NCBI RefSeq assembly: GCF_013387495.1
Contig: NZ_JABZEE010000010.1
Location: forward strand, 124,001 to 188,000
Direction of reading: 5' to 3'
Source: Streptomyces sp. PKU-EA00015
GTDB lineage: Bacteria > Actinomycetota > Actinomycetes > Streptomycetales > Streptomycetaceae
DNA length: 64,000 nucleotides
Below, piece by piece: positions 57,194 to 64,000 of the stretch. The position numbers and the translations under genes are program-made. The notes under the pieces were generated by a model. That model worked only from the letters and a program-made list of their open reading frames with translations, was not told the origin of the DNA and made no database searches. Numbering within the stretch: the stretch's first letter is position 1; each line of letters begins with the position of its first letter.

Positions 57194-58597
57194 ATGAGCA
57201 CCCGCACCCTGATCCGCGGCGGTCTCGTCATCACCGCCGCCGACGAGATCTACGCCGACGTCCTGATCGACGACGGCCGCATCGCCGCACTCGCCGCACA
57301 CGGCACCTCCGCCGCCGATTCCTGGACCGCGGACCGCGTCATCGACGCCACGGGCAAGTACGTCATCCCGGGCGGCGTCGACGCCCACACCCACATGGAG
57401 CTGCCGTTCGGCGGCACGTCCGCCTCCGACACCTTCGAGACCGGCACCCGCGCGGCGGCCTGGGGCGGCACCACCACCATCGTCGACTTCGCCGTGCAGT
57501 CGGTGGGACGCTCCCTGCGCGAGGGCCTGGACGCCTGGTACGCCAAGGCCGACGGCAACTGCGCCGTGGACTACGCCTTCCACATGATCCTCTCCGACGT
57601 CAACGAGTCCTCGCTCAAGGAGATGGACCTGCTGGTCGAGGAGGGCGTGACCTCCTTCAAGCTCTTCATGGCCTATCCGGGCGTCTTCTACAGCGACGAC
57701 GGACAGATCCTGCGCGCCATGCAGCGCTCGGCGTCCAACGGCGGCCTGATCATGATGCACGCGGAGAACGGCATCGCCATCGACGTCCTCGTGGAGCAGG
57801 CGCTCGCCCGAGGCGAGACCGATCCCCGCTACCACGGCGAGGTCCGCAAGGTCCTCCTGGAGGCCGAGGCCACCCACCGGGCCATCCAGCTCGCCCGCGT
57901 CGCCGGCGCGCCGCTGTACGTCGTGCACGTGTCGGCCGAGGAGGCCGTCGCCGAACTCGCGGCGGCCCGCGACAAGGGGCTGAACGTCTTCGGCGAGACC
58001 TGCCCGCAGTACCTGTTCCTGTCCACCGACAACCTCGCCGAACCGGACTTCGAGGGCGCCAAGTACGTCTGCTCCACCCCGCTGCGGCCCAAGGAGCACC
58101 AGGCCGCGCTGTGGCGCGGTCTGCGCACCAACGACCTCCAGGTCGTCTCCACTGACCACTGCCCGTTCTGCTTCAGCGGCCAGAAGGAGCTGGGCCGCGG
58201 CGACTTCTCCAAGATCCCCAACGGGCTTCCGGGCGTGGAGAACCGCATGGACCTCCTCCACCAGGCCGTCGTCGACGGCCGCATCAGCCGGCGCCGATGG
58301 ATCGAGATCGCCTGCGCGACCCCGGCCAGGATGTTCGGCCTCCACCCGAAGAAGGGCACCCTCGCACCCGGCGCCGACGCGGACGTCGTGATCTACGACC
58401 CGCACACCGAACAGACGTTGTCCGCCGAGACCCACCACATGAACGTCGACTACTCGGCCTACGAGGGCCGGACCGTCACCGGGCAGGTGGAGACCGTGCT
58501 GTCGCGCGGCGAGGTGGTCATCGACCGGCGCGTGTTCACGGGCCGCGCCGGACACGGCGTCTACACCCCGCGCTCCACCTGCCAGTACCTGAACTAG
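57194..58597 (+). CDS. hydA: dihydropyrimidinase (D-hydantoinase)
   Basis: A 467-residue cyclic amidohydrolase with GAGGAG upstream. Metal-site motifs are VDAHTHMELPFGGTSASDTF, the carboxylated Lys in VTSFKLFMAYPGVFYSDDG, IMMHAENG, LYVVHVSAEEAV, TCPQYLFLS and VSTDHCPFCFSGQKELG. It opens dihydrouracil or dihydrothymine to the N-carbamoyl beta-amino acid. The operon also contains the next two enzymes of that pathway and a permease. Confidence 0.96.
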   Translation: MSTRTLIRGGLVITAADEIYADVLIDDGRIAALAAHGTSAADSWTADRVIDATGKYVIPGGVDAHTHMELPFGGTSASDTFETGTRAAAWGGTTTIVDFAVQSVGRSLREGLDAWYAKADGNCAVDYAFHMILSDVNESSLKEMDLLVEEGVTSFKLFMAYPGVFYSDDGQILRAMQRSASNGGLIMMHAENGIAIDVLVEQALARGETDPRYHGEVRKVLLEAEATHRAIQLARVAGAPLYVVHVSAEEAVAELAAARDKGLNVFGETCPQYLFLSTDNLAEPDFEGAKYVCSTPLRPKEHQAALWRGLRTNDLQVVSTDHCPFCFSGQKELGRGDFSKIPNGLPGVENRMDLLHQAVVDGRISRRRWIEIACATPARMFGLHPKKGTLAPGADADVVIYDPHTEQTLSAETHHMNVDYSAYEGRTVTGQVETVLSRGEVVIDRRVFTGRAGHGVYTPRSTCQYLN

Positions 58598-58618
58598 CCA
58601 GAACCAGGAGGCCACCTC

Positions 58619-59620
58619 GTGGACTTCGGACTCGTCCTGCAGACCGACCCGCCCGCGTCCGCCGTCGTCGGGCTGATGCGGCGCGCGGAACGCAACGGCT
58701 TCCGCTACGGCTGGACCTTCGACTCCGCGGTCCTGTGGCAGGAGCCGTTCGTCATCTACAGCCGCATCCTCGAGCACACCCAGAAGCTGACCGTGGGCCC
58801 CATGGTCACCAACCCCGGCACCCGGACCTGGGAGGTCACCGCCTCCACCTTCGCCACGCTCAACGACATGTACGGCAACCGCACGGTGTGCGGCATCGGC
58901 CGGGGCGACTCGGCCATGCGGGTGGCGGGCCGCAAGCCCAACACCCTCGCCCGGCTCGGCGAGGCGATCGGCGTCATCCGCGATCTCGCCGAGGGCCGAG
59001 AGGCGGTCGTCGACGGGCAGCCGATCCGCCTGCCCTGGGTGAAGGAGGGCAGGCTGCCGGTGTGGATGGCGGCGTACGGGCCCAAGGCGCTGGCGCTCGC
59101 CGGGCAGAAGGCCGACGGGTTCATCCTCCAGCTCGCCGACCTCTACCTCACCGAGTGGATGGTGAAGGCCGTGCGCGCGGCGGCCGCCGGTGCCGGACGC
59201 GACCCGTCGTCGATCACCATCTGCGTCGCGGCCCCCGCGTACGTCGGCGACGACCTCGCGCACGCCCGCGACCAGTGCCGCTGGTTCGGCGGCATGGTCG
59301 GCAACCACGTCGCCGACCTCGTCTCCCGCTACGGCGAGCACTCCGACATGGTCCCCGAGGTGCTGACCGCCTACATCAAGGAGCGGCACGGCTACGACTA
59401 CAGCCACCACGGCCGCGCCGGGAACCCGTCCACCGACTTCGTGCCGGACGAGATCGTGGACCGGTTCTGCCTCCTCGGGCCCGCCGAGGCGCACATCGAC
59501 AAGCTCAAGGCGCTGCGCGATCTGGGCGTGGACCAGTTCGCCGTCTACAACATGCACGACGCGAAGGAAGCGACGATCGACGCCTACGGCGCGCAGATCA
59601 TCCCCGCACTGACCAGATGA
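58619..59620 (+). CDS. F420-type luciferase-like (LLM) oxidoreductase, TIGR03842-like
   Basis: A 333-residue LLM protein from GTG at 58619 (CAGGAGG upstream). It begins VDFGLVLQTDPPASAVVGLM and has GWTFDSAVLWQEPFVIYSRI, VGPMVTNPGTRTWEVTASTF, GIGRGDSAMRVAGRKPNTLA and PVWMAAYGPKALALAGQKAD, the pattern of F420-dependent LLM reductases. This subfamily is known for its consistent placement beside dihydropyrimidinase in actinobacteria. No PydA-type dihydropyrimidine dehydrogenase is present, so this enzyme may perform or bypass the first reduction of uracil/thymine. That assignment is inference. Confidence 0.9.
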   Translation: MDFGLVLQTDPPASAVVGLMRRAERNGFRYGWTFDSAVLWQEPFVIYSRILEHTQKLTVGPMVTNPGTRTWEVTASTFATLNDMYGNRTVCGIGRGDSAMRVAGRKPNTLARLGEAIGVIRDLAEGREAVVDGQPIRLPWVKEGRLPVWMAAYGPKALALAGQKADGFILQLADLYLTEWMVKAVRAAAAGAGRDPSSITICVAAPAYVGDDLAHARDQCRWFGGMVGNHVADLVSRYGEHSDMVPEVLTAYIKERHGYDYSHHGRAGNPSTDFVPDEIVDRFCLLGPAEAHIDKLKALRDLGVDQFAVYNMHDAKEATIDAYGAQIIPALTR

Positions 59621-59644
59621 GCATCTGCTGAAGGGCCAGGCCTC

Positions 59645-61174
59645 ATGACCGCGACCGTCCCGCCCGTGCCCCCCACAGGACCCATAGCCGACCCGGCAGG
59701 ACGTGTCGAACTCCCGCCGGGCGCCCTCCCCGCCGACGGCCGTTTCGTCAACGACGACCTGCTGCCCGTGCCCGTCTCGCGCCGCCGCTGGACCACGTAC
59801 AACTTCGCGGCCCTGTGGGTCGGCATGGCGCACAACATCCCCTCCTGGCTGCTCGCCTCCGGCCTCGTCGCGCTCGGCATGGACTGGAAGCAGGCCGTTC
59901 TCACCATCGCGCTGGCCAACCTCATCGTGCTGGCGCCGATGCTGCTCACCGGGCACGCCGGGCCCAAGTACGGCATTCCCTTCCCGGTGCTCGCCCGTGC
60001 CTCGTTCGGGCTGCGCGGCGCCAACCTGCCCGCGATGATCCGGGCCGCCGTCGCGTGCGCCTGGTTCGGCATCCAGACGTGGATCGGCGGCCAGGGCATC
60101 TTCGTCCTGCTGGGCAAGCTGTTCGGCGGCTGGGCCGAGGTGGCGAAGGTCGGCGGCCAGCCGTGGACGCTGTGGGTGTGCTTCGTCCTGTTCTGGGTGC
60201 TCGAACTGGCCATCATCTACCGGGGGATGGAGGCCCTGCGCCGCTTCGAGAACTGGGCCGCGCCGTTCGTCATCGTCGGCGCGCTGGTGCTGCTGGCATG
60301 GATCGCGGCCAAGGCGGGCGGCCTCGGACCGCTGCTCGACCAGCCGTCGAAGCTGGGCTGGGGCGCGGACTTCTGGCCGGTGTTCTTCCCGTCCCTGATG
60401 GGCATGATCGCCTTCTGGTCCACACTGTCGCTCAACATCCCCGACTTCACCCGCTTCGGCGCGGGCCAGCGCGCCCAGATCTGGGGCCAGACGCTCGGGC
60501 TGCCGACCACGATGACGCTCTTCGCCCTGCTGTCCGTCTTCGTCACCTCCGGTTCGCAGGCCGTGTACGGAGTGGCGGTCTGGGACCCGGTCGCGCTCGC
60601 GGGCAGGACGGACAACGTCTTCGGACTGCTCTTCGCGCTGGTGACCGTGCTCGTCGCGACGATCTCGGTGAACATCGCGGCGAACGTCGTCTCACCGGCG
60701 TACGACCTGGCGAACCTGGCGCCGCGTTTCGTCAACTTCCGCAGGGGCGCGCTGATCACGGGCGTCGTCGGTGTGCTGATCATGCCGTGGAAGCTGACCG
60801 CGACGCCCGAGCTGTACATCTTCACCTGGCTCGGCCTGGTCGGCGGACTGCTCGGCACGGTCGCCGGCATCCTCATCGCGGACTACTGGCTGGTGCGGCG
60901 CACCGTCCTCGATCTCCCCGCGCTCTACACGCCGGACGGACGCTACTGGTACACGTCCGGCTGGAACCTGCGCGCGGTCGCCGCCTTCGCGGTCGGCGGC
61001 GTGCTCGCGGTCGGCGGCTCCCACTCGGCACCGGGCAAGGGCCCCTTCCCCTCGGAAGGTCTGATCCCGTTCCTGCGGCCGCTCGCGGACTACGGCTGGG
61101 CGGTGGGCCTGACGGCGTCGCTGGTGCTGTACATGGCGCTCATGGGGACGCGAGGTTCGCGCACACCGGCGTGA
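59645..61174 (+). CDS. NCS1-family nucleobase/hydantoin permease
   Basis: A 509-residue protein with about 12 membrane helices. NCS1 signatures are DDLLPVPVSRRRWTTYNFAA, LWVGMAHNIPSWLLASGLVA, YGIPFPVLARASFGLRGANL, PAMIRAAVACAWFGIQTWIG and SLNIPDFTRFGAGQRAQIWG. Relatives import uracil, allantoin, hydantoins (Mhp1) or purines with Na+ or H+. It is the last gene of the pyrimidine operon, 24 bases after the LLM gene, and supplies its substrate. The 3' end overlaps a convergent gene by 35 bases. Confidence 0.94.
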   Translation: MTATVPPVPPTGPIADPAGRVELPPGALPADGRFVNDDLLPVPVSRRRWTTYNFAALWVGMAHNIPSWLLASGLVALGMDWKQAVLTIALANLIVLAPMLLTGHAGPKYGIPFPVLARASFGLRGANLPAMIRAAVACAWFGIQTWIGGQGIFVLLGKLFGGWAEVAKVGGQPWTLWVCFVLFWVLELAIIYRGMEALRRFENWAAPFVIVGALVLLAWIAAKAGGLGPLLDQPSKLGWGADFWPVFFPSLMGMIAFWSTLSLNIPDFTRFGAGQRAQIWGQTLGLPTTMTLFALLSVFVTSGSQAVYGVAVWDPVALAGRTDNVFGLLFALVTVLVATISVNIAANVVSPAYDLANLAPRFVNFRRGALITGVVGVLIMPWKLTATPELYIFTWLGLVGGLLGTVAGILIADYWLVRRTVLDLPALYTPDGRYWYTSGWNLRAVAAFAVGGVLAVGGSHSAPGKGPFPSEGLIPFLRPLADYGWAVGLTASLVLYMALMGTRGSRTPA

Positions 61175-62099
61175 GCGCCGTCGCCAGGCGGTCGCGCCAG
61201 CTCGCGAGGTCGCCGGTCACCCGCGGGTACGCGGCGCGGAAGGTGTGCCAGTCGGCCTGCCAGCCGCGCACGGTGTCCGGTGCGAAGCCGTGCGCGTGCT
61301 CGCCGAGCACCTTGCGCAGCAGTGGTGCGCGCAGCCGGGTGCGGGGCGACTCGGCCAGCAGCACGGCGTCGTAGAGGTCCTTGGCGCCCGCCACCCCGTC
61401 CCCGGCGGCGTCGGTGCACAGCCACAGCAGCTTCCACGCGAGGGACAGCGCGGGGCTCGCGGTCGGCACCGGGGTGGGCGGTCCGCCGTCGCCCCGAGGA
61501 ACCGCTGTCCACACCGGCGCCTCGGGCAGCACCTCGTCGCTCGCGAAGTCGATGTGGATCTCGCCCCGTTCGCCGCAGCGGCGCCGGAAGGGCACTTTCA
61601 GGCGGACGCCGGCGGTCTCGTACTCGCGGTACGTCCAGTTGCCGTCCTCCTCGATGCCGTCGGCGTCGAGGAGGACGCCACCGGCCGCGTGCGGGTCCGC
61701 TCGCACGGCCGCCACCAGGTCCTCGTGCGGGGAGGCGGGCTCGTATGCGCACCGCCCCAGCCAGCGCAGTCCCTCCGGCGGCACAGCGGGACGGCTGCCG
61801 AAGGTGTCGAACTCTCCTTCGGGACACCACAGTTGGGCGGCGGCCGCGCCGTGCGCGGCCTCGGGCCACTGCTGCACGTCCGCGATCGCGTCGAGGTGGG
61901 GGAAGGGCGCGAGAGGGTCCGGGAACGAGTCGGAGGCCGGCTCCAGGGCGATGAAGTCCAGATCGCCGGGCTCCCGGGCCGCGGGTCCCAGCCATGCCGT
62001 CAGCGTCATGGAGCCGCGCAGCACCAGACCGCCGCTCCACGGAGCAGTGGCGATCAGACGCAGCGCATGATCGAGGGCCGCGCGACGGGCCTCGCGCAC
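61140..62099 (-). CDS. AbiEii/AbiGii-family nucleotidyltransferase
   Basis: A 319-residue protein from GTG at 62099, fixed by GGGAGG eight bases upstream; an earlier GTG (62123) lacks a site. The nucleotidyltransferase motif is GGLVLRGSMTLTAWLGPAAR followed by EPGDLDFIALEP (GS...DxD). The later KLLWLCTDAAGDGVAGAKDLYDAVLLAES matches the helical part of AbiEii toxins. AbiE systems are type IV toxin-antitoxin/phage-abortive modules with a separate AbiEi antitoxin. No AbiEi gene is adjacent, so it is an orphan or has another role. It overlaps the NCS1 gene end by 35 bases. Confidence 0.82.
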   Translation of the reverse strand: MREARRAALDHALRLIATAPWSGGLVLRGSMTLTAWLGPAAREPGDLDFIALEPASDSFPDPLAPFPHLDAIADVQQWPEAAHGAAAAQLWCPEGEFDTFGSRPAVPPEGLRWLGRCAYEPASPHEDLVAAVRADPHAAGGVLLDADGIEEDGNWTYREYETAGVRLKVPFRRRCGERGEIHIDFASDEVLPEAPVWTAVPRGDGGPPTPVPTASPALSLAWKLLWLCTDAAGDGVAGAKDLYDAVLLAESPRTRLRAPLLRKVLGEHAHGFAPDTVRGWQADWHTFRAAYPRVTGDLASWRDRLATALTPVCANLASP

Positions 62100-62162
62100 G
62101 GTGCACACCTCCCAGGTCGGCACGGGCGGTGCGACCGTAACAGGTGCCGCCGACAGGCCCTC

Positions 62163-62954
62163 TCAGCGGCGGTCGCGCTGGGCCGCGACCAGCTGCCGCA
62201 GCGTCTTCTCGCCGGGTCCGCCGCGCTGGACACGTTCCGCGAAACCGGGAAACTGTCCCGCTATGGCGCTCAGGAGCCTCAATTCGAGCGGAGCGACGTT
62301 GATCTCGGCGACGTCGCGTTCCACGGCCCGCATCACGCCGGCCACCACCTGACGCGGTGACACCGTCCGTATGCCCGCCGGGGGCTTCGCGCCCGTCTCG
62401 GCGAACATGCCCGCGTCCCGGACGAAGCCCGGCTGGACGACCGAGACCCCGACGCCCGTGCCGTGCAGGTCCTGGCGCAGCCCCAGCGCGAAGCCCCGCA
62501 GTCCGAACTTGGTGCCGCTGTACAGCGACGCCGACTTCGTGGCCGCCTTGCCCGATATGGAGCCGATGAACGCCAGATGGCCCCGGCCCGCCGCCACCAT
62601 GGCGGGGGCGAGCAGGCGGGCGAGCATGGTCGGCGCGTGCAGGTTCACGGCGAAGGCGCGCTCGACCTGCTCGGGGGTGTAGTCGAGGAGATCGCCGCTG
62701 GAGGGCAGCGCGGCGTTGGAGATCAGGACGTCCGTGCCGGCGGCTTCGTCGGCCAGGCGGCGCACGTCGTCCGGTTGGGCCAGATCGGCGACGACCGCGC
62801 GGGCGCCGTGGCGCTCGGCGAGGGGGCGCAAAGCCTCGGCTCGCCTGCCGCTCACCGTCAACGTGGCCCCGCGGGCCACGAATTCGGCTGCCAGGGCGCC
62901 GCCGATTCCGCCGGTGGCGCCGGTGAGCAGAACGCTTGCTCCGGTGATCCGCAT
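62163..62954 (-). CDS. short-chain dehydrogenase/reductase
   Basis: A 263-residue SDR from ATG at 62954. Classical motifs are LLTGATGGIGGALAAEFVAR (cofactor loop), SGRRAEAL (an Arg-rich loop favouring NADP), DVLISNAALPS (NxA), GSISGKAATKSASLYSGTKF (catalytic Ser, Tyr, Lys) and VQPGFVRDAGMF. The C-terminal ~60 residues are Arg-rich. It is divergent from an amidase with 55 bases between starts, over a perfect palindrome; the substrate is unknown. Confidence 0.92.
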   Translation of the reverse strand: MRITGASVLLTGATGGIGGALAAEFVARGATLTVSGRRAEALRPLAERHGARAVVADLAQPDDVRRLADEAAGTDVLISNAALPSSGDLLDYTPEQVERAFAVNLHAPTMLARLLAPAMVAAGRGHLAFIGSISGKAATKSASLYSGTKFGLRGFALGLRQDLHGTGVGVSVVQPGFVRDAGMFAETGAKPPAGIRTVSPRQVVAGVMRAVERDVAEINVAPLELRLLSAIAGQFPGFAERVQRGGPGEKTLRQLVAAQRDRR

Positions 62955-62972
62955 CTGGTTACCCTCCAGTTC

Positions 62973-62990
62973 TGTTCGTTCGAACGAACA
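62973..62990. promoter_or_regulatory. TetR-type operator palindrome
   Basis: TGTTCGTTCGAACGAACA is a perfect 18-bp palindrome in the 55-base gap between the divergent SDR and amidase genes. Such sites (TTCGTTCGAACGAA core) are typical of TetR-family repressors. A single bound dimer could repress both genes. The regulator gene is not in the window. Confidence 0.7.
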
Positions 62991-63009
62991 ATAAGGAGGC
63001 GGGGGCAGC

Positions 63010-64000
63010 GTGTCCACAGACCCGTTCGGCGGACTGGCCGAGCACGCAAGGGCGTTGGCGGCGGGCGAGACCACGTCCGAGGCGCTCGTGACGGGCGCGC
63101 TCGCCCGTATCGAGGCCACTCAGGGCACCCTCAACGCCTTCCGTACCGTGCGCGGCGAGGCCGCCGTCGAGGAGGCGCGGGCGGCCGACCGCAGGCTCGC
63201 CGCGGGGGAGAGGCTGCCGCTGCTCGGCGTGCCGATCGCGGTCAAGGACGACACCGACGTGGCCGGTGTGCCCACGTTCTTCGGCTGCGCGGGCGACATC
63301 CCGCCCGCCGCGGAGGACGGAGAGGCGGTGCGCCGGCTGCGGGCCGCGGGGGCGGTGATCGTCGGCAAGACCAACACGTGCGAGCTGGGCCAGTGGCCGT
63401 TCACCGAAGGCCCGGCCTTCGGCGCCGCCCGCAACCCCTGGTCCACCGGCCATACGCCCGGCGGTTCCTCGGGCGGCTCGGCGGCGGCCGTGGCGGCGGG
63501 ACTGGTGCCCGCGGCGCTCGGCTCCGACGGAGCGGGATCCATCCGCATTCCCGCGGCCTGGACCCATCTCGTGGGCATCAAGCCGCAGCGCGGGCGCGTC
63601 TCCGTCCACCCGTACGACGACTGCTTCCAGGGCCTGACCGTCAACGGCCCGCTCGCCAGGACCGTGGCCGACGCCGCCCTGCTGCTCGACGCGGCCGCGG
63701 GCGCCCACCCGCGGGAGCGCTTCCGGCCGGCCGCGATCGACGCGTCGGCGGCGGCCCGCCGGCAACCGGGACGACTGCGCATCGCCCTGGCCCTGCGTCC
63801 GCCGCTCACCCTCACGGGCGCCCGTGCCCACCCCGAGGTGCGCCGCGCGGTCACCGCGCTCGCCGAGACACTGGCCCGCCTCGGCCACGACGTCGAGGAG
63901 GCCCGCCCTCGTTACGGCCTGGTCGGGTTCGCCTTCCTGCCCCGCGCGGCGGCCGGCATCGCCGCGTACGCCGACCGCCACCCCGACCCCGCCCTGCTCG
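63010..64000 (+). CDS. amidase signature-family enzyme, 3' end beyond the window
   Basis: An open frame from GTG at 63010 (AAGGAGG at 62993-62999) continues to the window edge, 330 codons. Amidase-signature motifs: GVPIAVKDDTDVAGVPT with the catalytic Lys, VGKTNTCELGQWPFTEGP, HTPGGSSGGSAAAVAAGLVP with the Ser-cisSer pair, and GSDGAGSIRIPAAWTHLVGI with the nucleophile Ser. Family members hydrolyse amides; GatA and fatty-acid amidases are relatives, but neighbours give no clear substrate. Being divergent from an SDR over a TetR-type site suggests an inducible catabolic or detoxification pair. Confidence 0.9.
   Translation, partial: MSTDPFGGLAEHARALAAGETTSEALVTGALARIEATQGTLNAFRTVRGEAAVEEARAADRRLAAGERLPLLGVPIAVKDDTDVAGVPTFFGCAGDIPPAAEDGEAVRRLRAAGAVIVGKTNTCELGQWPFTEGPAFGAARNPWSTGHTPGGSSGGSAAAVAAGLVPAALGSDGAGSIRIPAAWTHLVGIKPQRGRVSVHPYDDCFQGLTVNGPLARTVADAALLLDAAAGAHPRERFRPAAIDASAAARRQPGRLRIALALRPPLTLTGARAHPEVRRAVTALAETLARLGHDVEEARPRYGLVGFAFLPRAAAGIAAYADRHPDPALL

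Noticed and set aside
57155..59956. A 933-codon minus-strand open frame across the hydA-LLM region
   Set aside because: It is antisense to two certain genes with clear active-site motifs; its product is His/Val/Gly/Asp low complexity, typical of mirror frames in GC-rich DNA.
61140..62954. AbiEii and SDR region as a complete defence island
   Set aside because: Only one gene has a defence-family signature; no antitoxin, restriction, CBASS or retron component was found around it.

Overview
The window is chromosomal DNA of a Streptomyces or very close relative. The GC content is very high, the third codon positions are G/C, GTG and a few TTG starts are common, and TTA codons are rare. Characteristic families are present: the XRE/DUF397/anti-sigma-type ATPase trio, DUF6232, DUF5955, DUF6278, GH75 chitosanase, F420-dependent LLM enzymes and many P450s. 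No rRNA, tRNA, CRISPR array or intact insertion sequence was seen. From memory (not checked), the allantoin block, the sugar ABC/ROK block and the dihydropyrimidinase block resemble S. coelicolor SCO624x, SCO625x-6261 and SCO641x, so this looks like a chromosome-arm region with lineage-specific insertions.

Layout. 0-6.7 kb is accessory DNA. It holds a DUF397/XRE pair facing an ATPase, then an XRE-ImmA/IrrE plus PIN bicistron with a leaderless, operator-covered promoter, two hypotheticals, and a gene graveyard (esterase, dnaN and possible ridA fragments). 6.7-12.5 kb has a membrane protein divergent from a two-component system, a secreted CAP protein, a three-FN3 lipoprotein and a PhzF enzyme. 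12.7-16.5 kb has a DUF6232 membrane protein and a small helical protein that share a Gly/Asn-rich motif across the gene boundary (an amyloid-signalling-like pair), a permuted NlpC/P60-like hydrolase, and a NADAR-domain protein. 16.5-21.4 kb has three P450s, one with no ExxR motif, a 36-bp perfect palindrome, and P450 debris.

21.4-30.5 kb is purine-ureide catabolism: malate synthase (aceB), a MobA-like nucleotidyltransferase, a Ser/Thr kinase, DUF5955, the IclR-type repressor (allR), allantoinase (allB) and allantoicase (alc). Matching operator-like sites lie upstream of aceB and allB. Allantoin is turned into urea and glyoxylate, and malate synthase consumes the glyoxylate. 30.6-36 kb has a VapBC-like pair with a leaderless promoter, a DHFR-like reductase, an EamA exporter, a luxR remnant and two tandem P450s carrying an 83-bp identical stretch.

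36-44 kb is a sugar uptake unit: Gfo/Idh oxidoreductase, divergent GntR regulator, two tandem substrate-binding lipoproteins, one permease, one ATPase, a ROK sugar kinase and a membrane protein. 44-54.9 kb is mixed: fused PcaL, an MBL-fold hydrolase, exonuclease III, DUF6278, a membrane-anchored unknown, gamma-glutamyltransferase, GH75 chitosanase, a second methionine aminopeptidase divergent from a small XRE regulator over a mirrored operator, an hxlR remnant and a long low-complexity protein. 55-61.2 kb is a reductive pyrimidine (hydantoin) catabolic operon: nitrilase-type amidohydrolase, aminotransferase, dihydropyrimidinase, F420-type LLM enzyme and NCS1 permease. It has no classical dihydropyrimidine dehydrogenase. 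The right end has an AbiEii-type nucleotidyltransferase, an SDR enzyme and a truncated amidase; the last two are divergent across an 18-bp TetR-type palindrome.
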